Positions 47,709-59,558 of a DNA stretch of 64,000 nt are shown in pieces (within the stretch, counting starts at the first letter, position 1; each line of letters opens with the position of its first letter). The stretch is from Guyanagaster necrorhizus. Taxonomy: Eukaryota > Basidiomycota > Agaricomycetes > Agaricales > Physalacriaceae. The stretch covers positions 674,049 to 738,048 of the forward strand of contig NW_025064895.1 in NCBI RefSeq assembly GCF_019112545.1, read 5' to 3'. Made by a program: the position numbers and the translations under genes. Below the pieces are notes generated by a model. The model saw only the letters and a list, made by a program, of their open reading frames with translations. It did no database searches and was not told where the DNA came from.

Positions 47709-49457
47709 TCCCATATCTTAGGCACTGGTGTTGTTTTTCGTTAGCTGAAGTAGTCTTGTGACCAAATCATGCAAAACCTCTTACCTCTCTATGTGCAACC
47801 ATTACATGGCTAGTGTAATCGCAGATTTTTTTTCAAGCCATCTTTGCTTTCGCGTTTTTGCACATTTTGTTGATGTTTTGAATCACGAATTGCTTGAAAA
47901 TATTATATTTTTTATGATCTTACTCTGCAGATAGAATGTACATATGCCTCCTGGTATTGAATATTATGCTAAATCTGCTGTTCATGTATACCCAAATGAT
48001 GGCACTGGTAAGTTGCCTCGAAGAAACTCCTCGGGCACCGAAGAGAGAAAAGTTACCGGTCCGAAATCCGGGTATATCAAAAACCAAGATTTCGTGGATA
48101 TCATCAGTGCACGCAACGGGGTTTATATACTCTGTTATCATCATACGGACCGATAACTCCTGCTCTTTTTTTTGCTACTGTCCTCATCATCCTACAGGCC
48201 TATCCCTCATCCTCCCAGTGACAAGGGCCTGGTAGCTATTCTCGTAAAAGCAGTCGCTCCATAATTGCATTGTCTTTCTATCAATTGGTTTCATAAGGGG
48301 TGTCCAGATTCATTGTACGATTCCCCTTCCCATTCTCACGCACCTTGCTCTCGACATATTTTTCATTGAAAAATTGGTTCTATTTCCTTGTCCACTCCGT
48401 ATGACTCTGGCATGGATCTGCACGTACACTTTGTATCGTGTATGCGAGTGCAACGATCCTCCAGATATTCTTTCAGGGTCGCAACGACTCCTTGATTCTT
48501 GCAGATACGCTGGCCAGCGGTAACTTAATGCTGTATGCTTAGCGCCTCTTCTTGAAGGATCTTCCGTATCGCTCACCTGCAGCCAGAAAGACGCCTGAAT
48601 CGTCCCTCTCCTTCGTCAGAAGCCCCATGAAGGCTTCAAAATACTTGATGGAAACAAGAGTCCAAACGTGTATCGAGCTGTCCGTTCAAGAGGCTCAAAT
48701 GACAGTGGCTTTTCGCCGTTTCGGAGTTTCCTCACCCTCGGAAGATATAGAATATCTAATAGATGTATTATGATCACCCACAGCGCACGAAAAGGAAGCG
48801 AAGGAAACTCTGTTGATGCTGGATCCTTTGCGCACATTGAGCATGTGCGATCAGGCATTAAACAAGGCTCCATCGAGATCGTGAGCGTATCATCTGGCAT
48901 CCGTTAAAACCCATTGAGACTGGAAGCCTCGATGCATACCCGGAATTCTTTAGAACCGCGAAACCCGACTTGAATCGTTGTTGAAGGTAAACCACCCTGG
49001 ACTCGACGCCGAGCTTTGCTGTGTGATTCCCGTATGCCATGTCGGCTCCACGGCCGTATATCATTACACACAGCTCAGAGTTGACCTTCATACTCGTAGG
49101 AGCCAATGACTTAGACGTTGCCGGTGGTGCTGATCCTAAATGATCAGCATTGACTTAAGCGGTGCGAGAGCCAATAAGATTCCGAGCCGGAGCAGATGGT
49201 GGTAATATTGGGAGTTGAGGAAGCAGTAGAATTTTCCCTCTTAGGCCAATTTGCTCGCGAGGATGGAAAGCTGAGATGATCCAATAAAACAGCGTCTCTT
49301 TGCCCCTCGGATGGCGTTCGGAAGAAGAGAATAGGGACCGACCGTTCAACTGAATACTAGTGCCGGACGGCAGACTGATGTCCGCCGAGATTCACACCGC
49401 TTCCCATGGGCGGATATATAGTGTCCTTTGTTCCACCAACGTTAATTTCGCACAGCG
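47709..49457. other. Intergenic region between tRNA-Gly and the methyltransferase gene
   Basis: No supportable gene. Short frames near 48616-48907 on both strands overlap and have no motifs. Confidence 0.45.
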
Positions 49458-50855
49458 ATGAACGACGCGGACAACCATGACCTCGACGACAGTGAAACTT
49501 CTTCGGCGGCCTCCTCGCGACCCTTTAGTCTGGCCCGAAGCGTATCATCCACCTCTGTCACGAGTTCCTCCACGCGTTCAGTGTCGCCCGCACCTTCTGT
49601 TTGGTCCATGACAAGCTCACTGCGTGCAGAAGCTTATGTCCAGGAATTTGGACGCGACCTGAACAATTTCTCGGAAATATACCGCCTCCCCGCCGATGAA
49701 GAGGAGTTAGAGCGCCTAGGTGAGACAGACTTCGGAGCTTCCGAACCGGACGTAACATGGTTTAGACCGTCAGCACGAGATAATCTCAGAGATCATGGGA
49801 AAATATGTTCCGCCGCTGCCGCAAGTCATGGCGGAAGATGTACCTGGAGAGAGGAAAGCCGTCTTGGACTTGGGTTGCGGTAGTGGCGCTTGGTATGTTA
49901 TCCTTTACCCTTCGAAATTCAAAGAATACCATCCGTAACTAGGATTATGGAAGCCGCGCTTGACTTCCCTCATTGTAATGCCGTTGGCATCGACCTTGTG
50001 CCCATGCAATCGCCGTACGCCCCTCTTCTCTTATATATCAGGTGCCGAAATCGCTGACATATTTTCAGTTATATGCCTTCTAACTGCAGGTACGAAGTCG
50101 CGGCGCGTCCACCCTGAACTGATTTTTCTTATTTGACCACGGTGCAGGAGCGAAGTCGATGACATCAACCTCGGACTGGAGCATTTCTACGGGGACTTCA
50201 ACGTTGTCCACTGTCGGTTCATATCTGCTGGTGTAAGTCCCAATTCCCAACTCGCACACATCCTCATCCTTCCCACAGATCCGAGATTATGCACATATGA
50301 TCGACCAAATAAGCCATGTCCTAAGGCCAGGGGGACTGATCGATCTTACGGAATGGGATTTTCACTGCTACGACGAAAATCACCATCGCATTGAGTTGGA
50401 CGTGACGACGATTGAAGAACCATGGTTCCCACGATGGATGGCATACTTCAAGATGGCTGTACAACGCAGAGGTGGGGGTGTTGATGCCGGGACGCATATC
50501 CACGACTGGGTTTCGCGTCATGCGCGTTTCGAAGACGTGAATTACAACGAGTACTTCGTTCCTGCGACGCCGTGGCGGACAGAAAACCCGATAGACTTGC
50601 GCATCGGAGCGGCGGTGAGGGACGATATACAGGTAAAATGTGTGGAGTTGTATCACAAATCAGTCCTGAATTATTCTTTGGCAGGTTTTCCTAAAGTCAG
50701 GGCGGCCTTTGTTATTGGGCAGCGGCGTGTCGGAACAGCTTGTGAATGAGCTACAAGCGAATGCGCACAAGGAACTGACGGAAGACAATACGCGCCATTA
50801 CATACGTGTACAAAGCGTCTATGCTCGCAAACGTCATCGGTTGCCCTATGGTTGA
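49458..50855 (+). CDS. LaeA-like S-adenosylmethionine-dependent methyltransferase
   Basis: Seven exons: 49458-49719, 49766-49892, 49943-50014, 50069-50089, 50148-50232, 50279-50632 and 50685-50855. The N-terminal 60 residues are Ser-rich and disordered (SVSSTSVTSSSTRSVSPAPS). Then comes YRLPADEEELERLDRQHEI, MGKYVPPL, and SAM-binding motif I, VLDLGCGSGAW. NAVGIDLVPMQ (motif II), NLGLEHFYGDFNVVHCRFIS and VLRPGGLIDLTEWDF (post II-III) follow. This is a class I methyltransferase of the widespread fungal LaeA/TAM-like group. LaeA itself controls secondary metabolism, but most relatives in mushrooms are untested, so the substrate is unknown. Confidence 0.85.
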
Positions 50856-53512
50856 CGGTGTCCAGTGTCGCTTGCATAGAACACAGATACGGCGTATCAT
50901 GGGTAGATAATCCCAGCCCATCCATCACTGTTCGTTGCTCATTTGTCTTGAGAAGAGACGGAAGCAACCACAGATGTTGCTGAGAGTGGTGCATAGTGTA
51001 TAGGCATGCTTCTCCAGAGGATCTGCATCCATTGAGCCGTGCTGGGACGTCATATAACGCGATTTCGGAATGAAAGGTGCAACGGCCGGAAGGTGTCTGG
51101 GGTAGGGTACTGAGGTATAATGCAGAATACTAGTGCTGTACTGTAGTCATTCACAGGGCAACAGTGAAAGTTTGGGAGAGAAAGCAACTGTAGGAATGCT
51201 CCCTATCACCATCCCTTGAACCATGGTCGAACAAGGAACCACAGTGACACCATAGCTCCCACCTAGAGCCTCCGTATTCGGTACGTCATTGATTTCTGAA
51301 CCCCGAGAAATATATTCCCAAACAGCCGACACTCCTGGAAAGCGGCTGTTTCGGGTCGGACAAAAACTTGAGAAAATTGGTATCAGATTCTGATCCAAGA
51401 TTTTGACGACAACAAAATGAGTCGGGATTCTCGTTAATGGTAAAGCCGAAACATTTCTCTGTGATCAAAAGCCCCGGTCAAAATGGTATCTGTATTGTCT
51501 CCTCTGCATTTGGCTTGAATTAGTCACCTGCCAGGAATGCGAGTCCAAGGTTCTCTTCATCCGAAGAAAGTGATGAGATGCATATGGTCTAAACAATATC
51601 ATGATGACTCCTTGGCAGGGCGCACCTAGTGACTTAATCACAAAGCGCCGAGGTAAAGCAGGAATATAGCGCACCAGACAGAATGAGTTTAGGCGGAAAT
51701 GAGCGAATTAAACATTTCCATTGCCGGTGTGATCTGGCTCGTAGATTGCTTGATTGATTTTGGCTTGGCGTCAAGGAGTTCTCCGTCTCCTCTCGACCAG
51801 TTTGCGTCGGGCAAGCAGTCATCCTATACCAGGGATCGCGCAACTGCTACGACATCCCCACGTTTTCTTCAGAAAAGGTGAGGCGTTTCAATTTGATGTG
51901 GTAGATTGGCGGAGCCGAATACGAAATTATAGTGGTTGCGATAGGGCGTTGCGGTTCAGGAAAGAGTGCTGCCAGAGCAATGTGCAAGAGAAAGGGTAGA
52001 AGACCGATAAGATTTGGCCAGAGCAACTGCAACCATCGTAAGACCAAGAGAGAAGTCGCGAACCACAACTAGTTTACCCAGACATCTGAGGGTGAGTTCA
52101 AAGATATGCCGATACCGGAGTATGATTGGTTGCAAATTCTGGGAGCTCTGAGCGACTAATGTACTGACGATCATACTCAAAAGCCGTGCCTGCTTACATT
52201 TTGAGCTACGAGAAAAGAAAAGAATATCCTTGGGACCCACCGAAATTAGCAGGACATCGATATTGCCTTGAGAGATGCCTGTTTCCTGAAATGCCTTTTT
52301 TTGTGATAGATCTTCCATACGGCGTCGTCTCTTCGTATTGGGCATCATCTGGAAGGTCGTTCCCCAGCCTGTCTCCAGTAAGCGAACACTCTCCCGACTC
52401 GATAGCCTCCCTAGGCCCGTACTCTATGCCTCCAGGATTCCTTACCCTCCTTCTCCTTCTTCCGCTCGACGTCTTATCAGCATCTTGGCTGAATTTTAGG
52501 ATTTGGTTTTTGAGATAGCGACGTTGCGCTGTAAAGCAGAGAAGAATAGTGTGCCAACATCGACCTACACCGCCTTCGAATGAATCCTGTCAGGATTCTT
52601 TTCAGAAAGGGTAACGAAGTCGAGTACAGTGGTATCGAATTCCGTAGTTGATAAGTAACGACTGGAAAAGAGAAATGTTTTGACACGACCACGTGCCTTC
52701 CAAAGAATGAGCGGGATGCTGCATAGAATTGATCTCATCAACATAAACGGCTCATACCTAAGTACTTATATACCGCGTGACGAGGGACGAAGGAGATATG
52801 GATCTAATCGGAAGTTCAAGATTCAAGCAGAGAGAAGGTGAAGCGCTTGAGCTTGATGAACAGACCGCTATTTCTTACATACAATATAAGTACGAGCTTC
52901 GACACGTTTCGATCGTATTTAGGGCGCCCGATAAAAGTGAAGGGCAGTTCCTCATGATTTCGTGCTTCGACCCTCCGCAGAGAACACCAAGCTTCTATAA
53001 TTCAAACCGCAAATCTAGCGGCGAGCACGTGGCTTGCAATAACAAATTCCGACACCGAGGTGATAGCTGGATGGACATAAAACGTTCCAGCGTTAGATGG
53101 AAGGACGGAGAAGCTAGATGAAGCTCTACATAGATACTGATCTGAATGTTTCCAGATGACTGCCTTGAGGAACAGAGAGGCACGGAGAAGTTAAACTGCT
53201 TTGCCCGGTAATCGCGTACGATCTCCAAGAAAGTACGTGGAACAAATCTTAAGTGAATAGTGGCGCTATCCCCTCTTCCGTTGACGAATGTCGCTCCAGA
53301 GAAAACTGCCAGAGAAGCGGGAGAAGGCACCCAGGGCCCCAGTAAAAAGTCATTACACATTAATATGCATTTGAAGTGGACGTATGTGGCATGCGAGTAA
53401 GGGAAAACGTGGTTGTTATGCGCGCATGAAGGAAGGATAGTGTTGTGCAAAATGACCAATGTCGAAAGCAAGAGACGGAATAAATATGCACAAGAGGAGA
53501 TAATAGAATGGA
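50856..53512. other. Intergenic region with a possible membrane-protein remnant
   Basis: On the minus strand at about 51850-52080 a frame reads LWFATSLLVLRWLQLLWPN and LIGLLPFLLHIALAALFPE. This recalls the hydrophobic end of the agaricomycete DUF6535 family (V-N-x-LWF..., LP-x-LLH-x-A-x-x-LF), with an in-frame stop just before LWF. Coding-like sequence continues upstream to about 52450. It would be a decayed copy. Nothing else is supportable. Confidence 0.25.
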
Positions 53513-54947
53513 TCATGACGATGGCGTGGGTATTGATTCTGCGTCCTCTTTTGCGTCGATATTAGAATCCTCTTCAGACAATCCACTTGGACGTTGCATG
53601 AGTCTTCTTAGACGTGCAAGCTCATCAGCCAGTTGCCTGAGATACCAGGAGTCAGCAACAACTATCGAGCAACCCAAGAAACTTACTTGGCAGTGGCACT
53701 GTCCTCCTTGCCCATCCTTATGCTCTCTCCCACCTCCACTTTCAAGCTTTGAATATCGCTCATCCATATCTTCTCCGCCTCCTCTCCGCGTTTCCGATTT
53801 TCCGCCCTTGTTCTCTCCAGCTCGTCTCTCAGCACTTTGCACTCTTCAACCTGCTCCAATAGTGCCTGATATTTTACCGCTATCATCTCTGTGTCCTTCT
53901 TCATCCGATCCTCTCGTTTTCGCATCTCTTCTCGTAGCTGTTCGGTATCGGTGTTAAATGATTCAACCAAGCCTTTGATAGAATCTCTAAGCGTGACGTA
54001 TTCCCTCTCCGACTTCTGTGAGAGGGCGGTGGCCTCTGCTAGTGAAGATTCCATCCCTCGCAACGCTTTTTTGGATGTGGACGTTTCCGATTTCAGTTGG
54101 GTCTTTAGTAAAGAGGCTTCGGCTTCAGCCTTTCGCGCGCGCTCCAGAAGCTGTCTTTGCTTTAGTTTGAGACTTTTGTAGACGAAGCGAGTCGTACCTC
54201 CTGCAAAAGTCTCTCTTTCCTTGCTACAACGCCATTTAGACCCTCGTTCTCTAACCTCAACCTTTCTAGTACTTCTTTCTGATCCTCCGTTTGTCGAGTC
54301 AGCTGGGCGACGCTCCTCTGCGACAGCCTCAATTGCGATTTAGTATTTTCTAGAGCGTTGCGGGCGTTGACGACACCTGTCTGTAGGTCGGCCAGAACTT
54401 TCGTAGTGCCACCAGGCGTTAGAGACATGCGTTTCGGACTAGGTGACGGAAGGGCATTAGGTGAAGACGGCGGATATGGCGAGAGGGTCGCATGGTTTGG
54501 GGTATGGGGGGTGTCAATGGTGAGCCGTTGTGTTGGTGGCTGACCTTCATCAGCTAAGGCCCGAGCATTCCCTGTAGACGGATGAATGAGAGCAGAGACA
54601 CTTAGGTTGCTGAAGTCACCTACCTACAGATGAGATGGGTATCCCTGTTAACATGACTCCGATCAGAAACCCTTAACGAAAGGCTGGCAATAAACATAAA
54701 AGCGCTCACTACTGAGCGTCCTCGTAGGGCTTGGCACCCGCTTGGTAGTATTAGGGCTTGTTGATCCGGTACCGAATGACATTGGTATTCCCTCTCTTAT
54801 ACCATCGTCCACCGCACCATCACGTTCACGTCTCGGTAGGGGCAGACCGCTATCCTGTCTAAGTATGCCCTTATCGAAACTGGATCTCTTTGGTATTTTT
54901 GACGGAGTGAAAGGCTGTGGTGGAGGAGATGTCGCTGCAGCCGCCAT
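53513..54947 (-). CDS. SHE3-like coiled-coil protein
   Basis: The start reads MAAAATSPPPQPFTPSKIPK, followed by a Ser/Pro-rich disordered region to about 54420. Then a long coiled coil covers most of the rest: VNARNALENTKSQLRLSQRS, ERLRLENEGLNGVVARKERL, LREEMRKREDRMKKDTEMIA, VLRDELERTRAENRKRGEEA. Short introns lie near 53650-53690, 54175-54200 and 54560-54710. The order and wording resemble basidiomycete proteins annotated as SWI5-dependent HO expression protein 3. In yeast She3 links She2-bound mRNAs to the myosin Myo4; the role in mushrooms is not established. Ends PSGLSEEDSN plus an acidic tail. Confidence 0.6.
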
Positions 54948-56212
54948 GGTTGGTTCGAATAGGTCGGGGTAAGGTCGTGGGCCACGAAGTATGACGTTCT
55001 CGAGATCGTGGACCTGCGCCTGCTGGTGGCGTATGCTGTGTTTGAGGGTGGATATGTGGTTGCGAACAGCAACTACGGAACAGATTGGTTACAATTGACT
55101 GGTGATTGGCATGACTTACTGGGGTCGTCTAAAGAAAAAGAAGGACTGGGGGCGCGTCCAGAACGGATGGATGTCCGCGAAGACGGTCTTGACAGCGATC
55201 TGTCGAGCGATCTGTCGTAAGTGTGTTTGTGCGGCGGAACGGCCGGTCCTGGAATGGGAGAGCTCGAGCTCGCAGACATCCACTTCGAGGAGTGACAATG
55301 GCCGAAATTTAGCACAGCTGCCCCAAAGAAAGGGAAACGGTCGTGACGGGGACGGCAAGAGGGATCAAGTAGCACCGAGGCGCGAGGTGCCAGATTTACT
55401 CCAGCTATTTGTCGATGATTGTTTCGGAGTCTTTCGGCTGGAATCGACTTTTGTTCAATCCCAAAAACATTCATCGCTTGCTCTTGAATCAGTAAAGAAG
55501 GTGTGTGTATCCACCTTCAGAGGTATGTATCCTTCCTCTTCCAGTGTAGGCCCAGGTCACTCGTTCTTCTGTCGCCGTAATAAATCGACCATCCCAATTA
55601 CCGCCGTATCAACGGCAACGGGACGACATGAATAACAGCACAAAACGTCTCCGAAGAAACGGCGACGTATGTCATTAAATACATTCTTGCCTGTACCGTA
55701 AATATCGTTCACATTACTTCCTACATTTCAGACTCATTCCATACGGTGTGCCTTCTGAATAACGGGTATTGTCAAAAAATGCCTTGGCTCATGATTTCTA
55801 TAGATGATCCCTCCGAGTGCCTATCATAGATTTTCCACTGACTCTGGCTTCTCAAGGCCCATACAAATGATTCAATGACGAGCGAATGATTCCGGGCCTG
55901 GGTGGCTGTGGCAGCGTCCGTCATCCGCGCAGCGATCAGTACATATGGACCTACACCCACTTTATCATGGGTTCAGATTATGCAGCACGAATCCTCCTTA
56001 CAGACGGGTTCCCAGCTAGAAGAGTAAGCTCTATCATGTGAAGCTGAACCGCCTGTACTCACTGCAAGCCTTAGGTCAAGTCCAAATATACTTGAAGATG
56101 TCCTACAGACTTGGAAATTAACGCCCTTGCTGAGGACCGTTGACAATTTCATTTGTAACTATGGAAGAATGATCATAAATATCTGAACTTATTATTCAAA
56201 CTACCTGCGCCG
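54948..56212. other. Intergenic region upstream of the SHE3-like gene
   Basis: Overlapping open frames on both strands at 55073-55635 have no known motif or splice pattern. I see no gene. Confidence 0.4.
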
Positions 56213-57094
56213 TCACGCAATAAGAAATAACATCTTTTGAAGTATCACAGCCGGAAGAATCACAACCCAAAACATCGGAGTTTCATCAAACATTGATTTC
56301 ACCGTCGATCTGATAACACTTCCCAAAGACCTCCTGCGCTGACTAGGAACATTGTTGGTGGGAGCGTTGGTGACTGAGGCCTCCGAGCTAGAACAATATC
56401 AACATGTTCGATTCCAACGACAGTCGATATTGACATACCTTGCAACAACCTGCGCGGATTCGTCAACGGGAGGTGCTTCTGCTTCGCACATCTTCTCGAA
56501 ATGTGCAATCCTCTTGTTCGCCTGATTCAGGTTCCAGCCGGTATCGAGCAGCCGAATCTGTGCTGCATCACGTTCAGACCTGATGACCTCGATTTCTTCG
56601 GATGCTTTCTTGAGCTCATAATTTTCCTTCATCAGATGGTAGATAGTGTTCTGCAGAGAGTTTAACTTTCTTGACATAATGTCTTCAGCTTTTTCTCCCA
56701 GACCCGGGCCAAAATGGACGCGTCGAAGGAAGGCGAAATGAACTGGTGGAGTTTTAGCTGGATGCATACAGTGAGAGATGAGGCTTGAGAGTGGAAATGG
56801 GAACTTACGTCGCGTGTAGCTGAAATAGAGGATGAACTCATCAGCGACATGGTAACAGGTCAGATCTTATTTAGATCGACCAGTGAGGAACTGAGTACGA
56901 CAGTTAGGACAACAGCCAGTAAGGCCGTGAGGTGAAGTGCTCGTGAGATGAGTCGCCACGCATTGCAAGCAAAAGAGATGTCCTACCAAAAGGGATGAGT
57001 TATCATATGGACTGTGACTTAGACTATCCTCACCGCATGGAGTACAAACTTGCTCATCGCAGTGTCGAAAACGTATGCTGCACAGGCCAGACAT
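56213..57094 (-). pseudogene. RING-type / coiled-coil / tail-anchored protein gene with one apparent frameshift
   Basis: Exons (minus strand): 57034-57094, 56881-56982, 56809-56819, 56439-56757 and 56213-56387. The N-terminus has a RING-like cluster: MSGLCSIRFRHCDEQVCTPC, GHLFCLQCVATHL and CCPNCRTQF. Then a coiled coil (LNSLQNTIYHLMKENYELKK, EIEVIRSERDAAQIRLLDTG) and a C-terminal membrane segment, MFWVVILPAVILQKMLFLIA, just before the stop. In exon 4 the correct frame changes near 56725: LKLHQFISPS is in one frame and RRVHFGPGLGEKAED in the next, and no splice can join them. One missing base would explain it. If it is a sequencing error, the gene would be an intact tail-anchored putative ubiquitin ligase. 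Confidence 0.6.
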
Positions 57095-57886
57095 CCTGAT
57101 ACTAAGCACGAAGGTTAAGCTGGAAAGTTGAAGGCGAAGACGAAAGATATTTCAAAGTTATATAGATGCTAGGGTTTCATATGTAAGCCGTTGACGAGGA
57201 ACGAAAGAGGTACCGTTAACAAAGGCTTTCGGATTCCAAAGTTTCTAGGGGAAGCCCAAGTTGGCAAAAGCCTTTGTCAATTCGTACACAAAGAACTGTC
57301 ATATAGATGCAGCTGATATTTACAGAAACAATCTGTAGAGAACAAGGAGACATTGGTTATGTGTCCAAATGCGCCTTTGCCTATGCTTCGGCAAAAGCCG
57401 GACTGGCAGAGATGACTGAAAATCGGGGGCCGCGACTCAGTCACCCACGTTCAAGATCACGACGGATATTCTGTAATTTCCGTGGACACAAGGGTTTCTT
57501 TCCGTTGCTACGGCTATGGACGTTCAAGAGTATTCCCCATTTGTTATTGCAACTCGTGATCTTCAAGTTCTTGGCTCGGAGACGTTCTCTGTCCAGAGCG
57601 ACCTCTTCTTCAGGCGGGCCTTTCTATTGCGAACCTTCACAGAACCGTCAAGAATGGGATCTGCTACGCATGCTGCAATCCACGGCTCCAGGTGCAAAGA
57701 CGCCTATTCCACAAGTTCAACTTGTTCATTTTCGGGCCGCTTCCGGACCTTCCAACCCGCCTTCCAACCCATCTAGAGCGCAATCAAACGGTCCCCGCCC
57801 CCCAGAAAGAACATCCACGGTTCCTCTTCGGAACAACGTCGCCATATTTTTGCCGTTTACAATGCGGAGGATCGCTCCCGTCGCGA
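57095..57886. other. Intergenic region between divergent genes
   Basis: Promoters of the RING gene and of the secreted-protein gene. The 194-codon open frame at 57307-57891 is not supported by motifs or splicing. Confidence 0.45.
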
Positions 57887-57894
57887 TATAAAAC
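57887..57894 (+). promoter_or_regulatory. TATA box of the secreted-protein gene
   Basis: TATAAAAC lies about 70 bases before the start codon at 57959. Confidence 0.55.
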
Positions 57895-57958
57895 CCAAGG
57901 TTCATTAGCTATAACTTACCGCGTCCTTGTGTTACCGCATTTCATCGTGACCAAACAA

Positions 57959-59079
57959 AATGCTCTCCTTGTCTTTTGCTGCTTTGGCTCTCTTCGTGGC
58001 CGTGAAGGCTGATTCTTGGGGTCCTGCATACTCCCTAGGCCCTACGAGCTCCGCTATCATTGAGGCGTCCACGACCTTCACGCCCGGCACCCCCCCAACT
58101 GATGCAGAAGAGTCTGTCTTTCCTAGGATATAAAATGTTGTTCTTCTGACGGTTTTACTTATAGTTCCCTGTTTTTGTGGATAGGTAAACATCAGCTCTC
58201 CACCTTCTCTGAAGATTCAATGCTGAACCCATTTGGCAGGCATAAGCAACTCGACGAGCGGCCTGATCCAGGCCGGTGTGGATCAACTCGCGGACAATAA
58301 CGCCTAGTAAGCACGGGACCTCCAGCTTACTTGCTATACTCATACAGTCGGTAAGCTGTGGCGCTTCGTCGGATCAGTGGTGCGCCATGGCCAGTTACTT
58401 CGGGTCTGTTTCCATCCTCAAAAATCCTCCTGTTGTTTCTGACAAGTGCATAGAGTTGTAGACGGCGCCACTACTCAGCTGAACGGCGACATGGTTCCTG
58501 TAGACGGTGATCAAGCTATTGGCATCCATTACAAAGTTCGTTCTTCTCTTCTCCTACGTCTGTATCGAATCAAATTTCTCATGTGTTCAAATAGCTGGCC
58601 GATGACAACCTGACTTGGAATCAGGTGCGTGTTCGATATTACTTGCTTCAAACGTCAACGGGTCTAATCCACCCTTAGACCGTAACCCTTAATGGAACGG
58701 TTATCTCTACTCTTCAAAGCTGTGCGTATATCTTTGCAGTTTTCCCTAACTAGCATTCCTGGACTTGGTGGTGATGTTAAAGCCTTCTTGTAGATGATGG
58801 TCCTCTGTTGAACGGTGGTTTCGGAACTGGTACTGAATGTCAATCTGAGTGCACCGGCTCTACCTCCGTTCAGGTAAAGTCGAGTTGTTAGGCTCAACTC
58901 CGCGTGTACTGATGGCGTTATAGACATACACCGACACCACAATCGTTCTTCAATCGGCCGACGCTGACTTCTCTTCGACTTTGAGTAAAGGAACAGGCGT
59001 TGTAGCCTCCGACATGGTGACTACCGATGGCGGGAAGACTTGGACCATTGCCAGCATCACGATACCGGCCATGGTTTGA
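57959..59079 (+). CDS. Small secreted protein of a conserved fungal family, function unknown
   Basis: Signal peptide MLSLSFAALALFVAVKADSW, then GPAYSLGPTSSAIIEASTTF, LFLWIGISNSTSGLIQAGVD, CGASSDQWCAMASYFG, NGDMVPVDGDQAIGIHY, NGGFGTGTECQSECTGS, QTYTDTTIVLQSADADF and TTDGGKTWTIASITIPAM at the end. Exons begin 57959-58111, 58165-58184, 58240-58306, 58356-58403 and 58454-58535, then four more. The fold looks like an all-beta sandwich with paired Cys, similar in layout to fungal G1-peptidase or lectin-like proteins, but the catalytic residues of those cannot be pointed out. Homologues with the same blocks are common in mushrooms, all uncharacterised as far as I know. Confidence 0.75.
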
Positions 59080-59558
59080 AGCGCATGGCGTGGTGAAATA
59101 TTACCTTTGTGAAATATTTCTATGTCCCCAAAATTATCAGTTGTTTCCCTTTTGTCTTTACATCGGGCCCTTCTGCCCTTTCGACTCCTTGATCAAGCAT
59201 TTCAGTGTCGCGTCACCGGGTCCCAGCGAATGCGGAGGGACTTGCGATGGCGAGCATATCAAGGGGCTGAGACCCTCAGAGGCGTCTTACTGGTCTGTAC
59301 GAATTACCTCCACGGAACCAATTTCCTATCGATCAATACATACGGACCTATGTATATTACTGATTAGATGCCATGATCAACTTTAGCCGCAGGACACCAA
59401 GGTTGACATCGACAGCCGAAAATCGAAATGCAGGTATAATGAATGATTTGTCAAGCTTATGGTTCATGTCGACACAATTTTGATTCAATTATTCGAGTTT
59501 AAAGGAGGAACGCGCGGGGAGTCCAAGTTGGCTAAACCACGGGCACGGGTGCCTTAAA
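59080..59558. other. Intergenic region
   Basis: 3' end of the secreted-protein gene and flank of the coiled-coil pseudogene. Nothing else seen. Confidence 0.4.

Noticed and set aside
57307..57891. 194-codon frame before the secreted-protein gene
   Set aside because: Low-information sequence that ends over the TATA box; no family features.
58112..58355. Apparent frame breaks in the small secreted-protein gene
   Set aside because: They disappear when the donor after DAE-GA at 58111 and the acceptor at 58355 are used; the protein then reads DSLFLWIGIS and NAYCGASSDQW without a gap.
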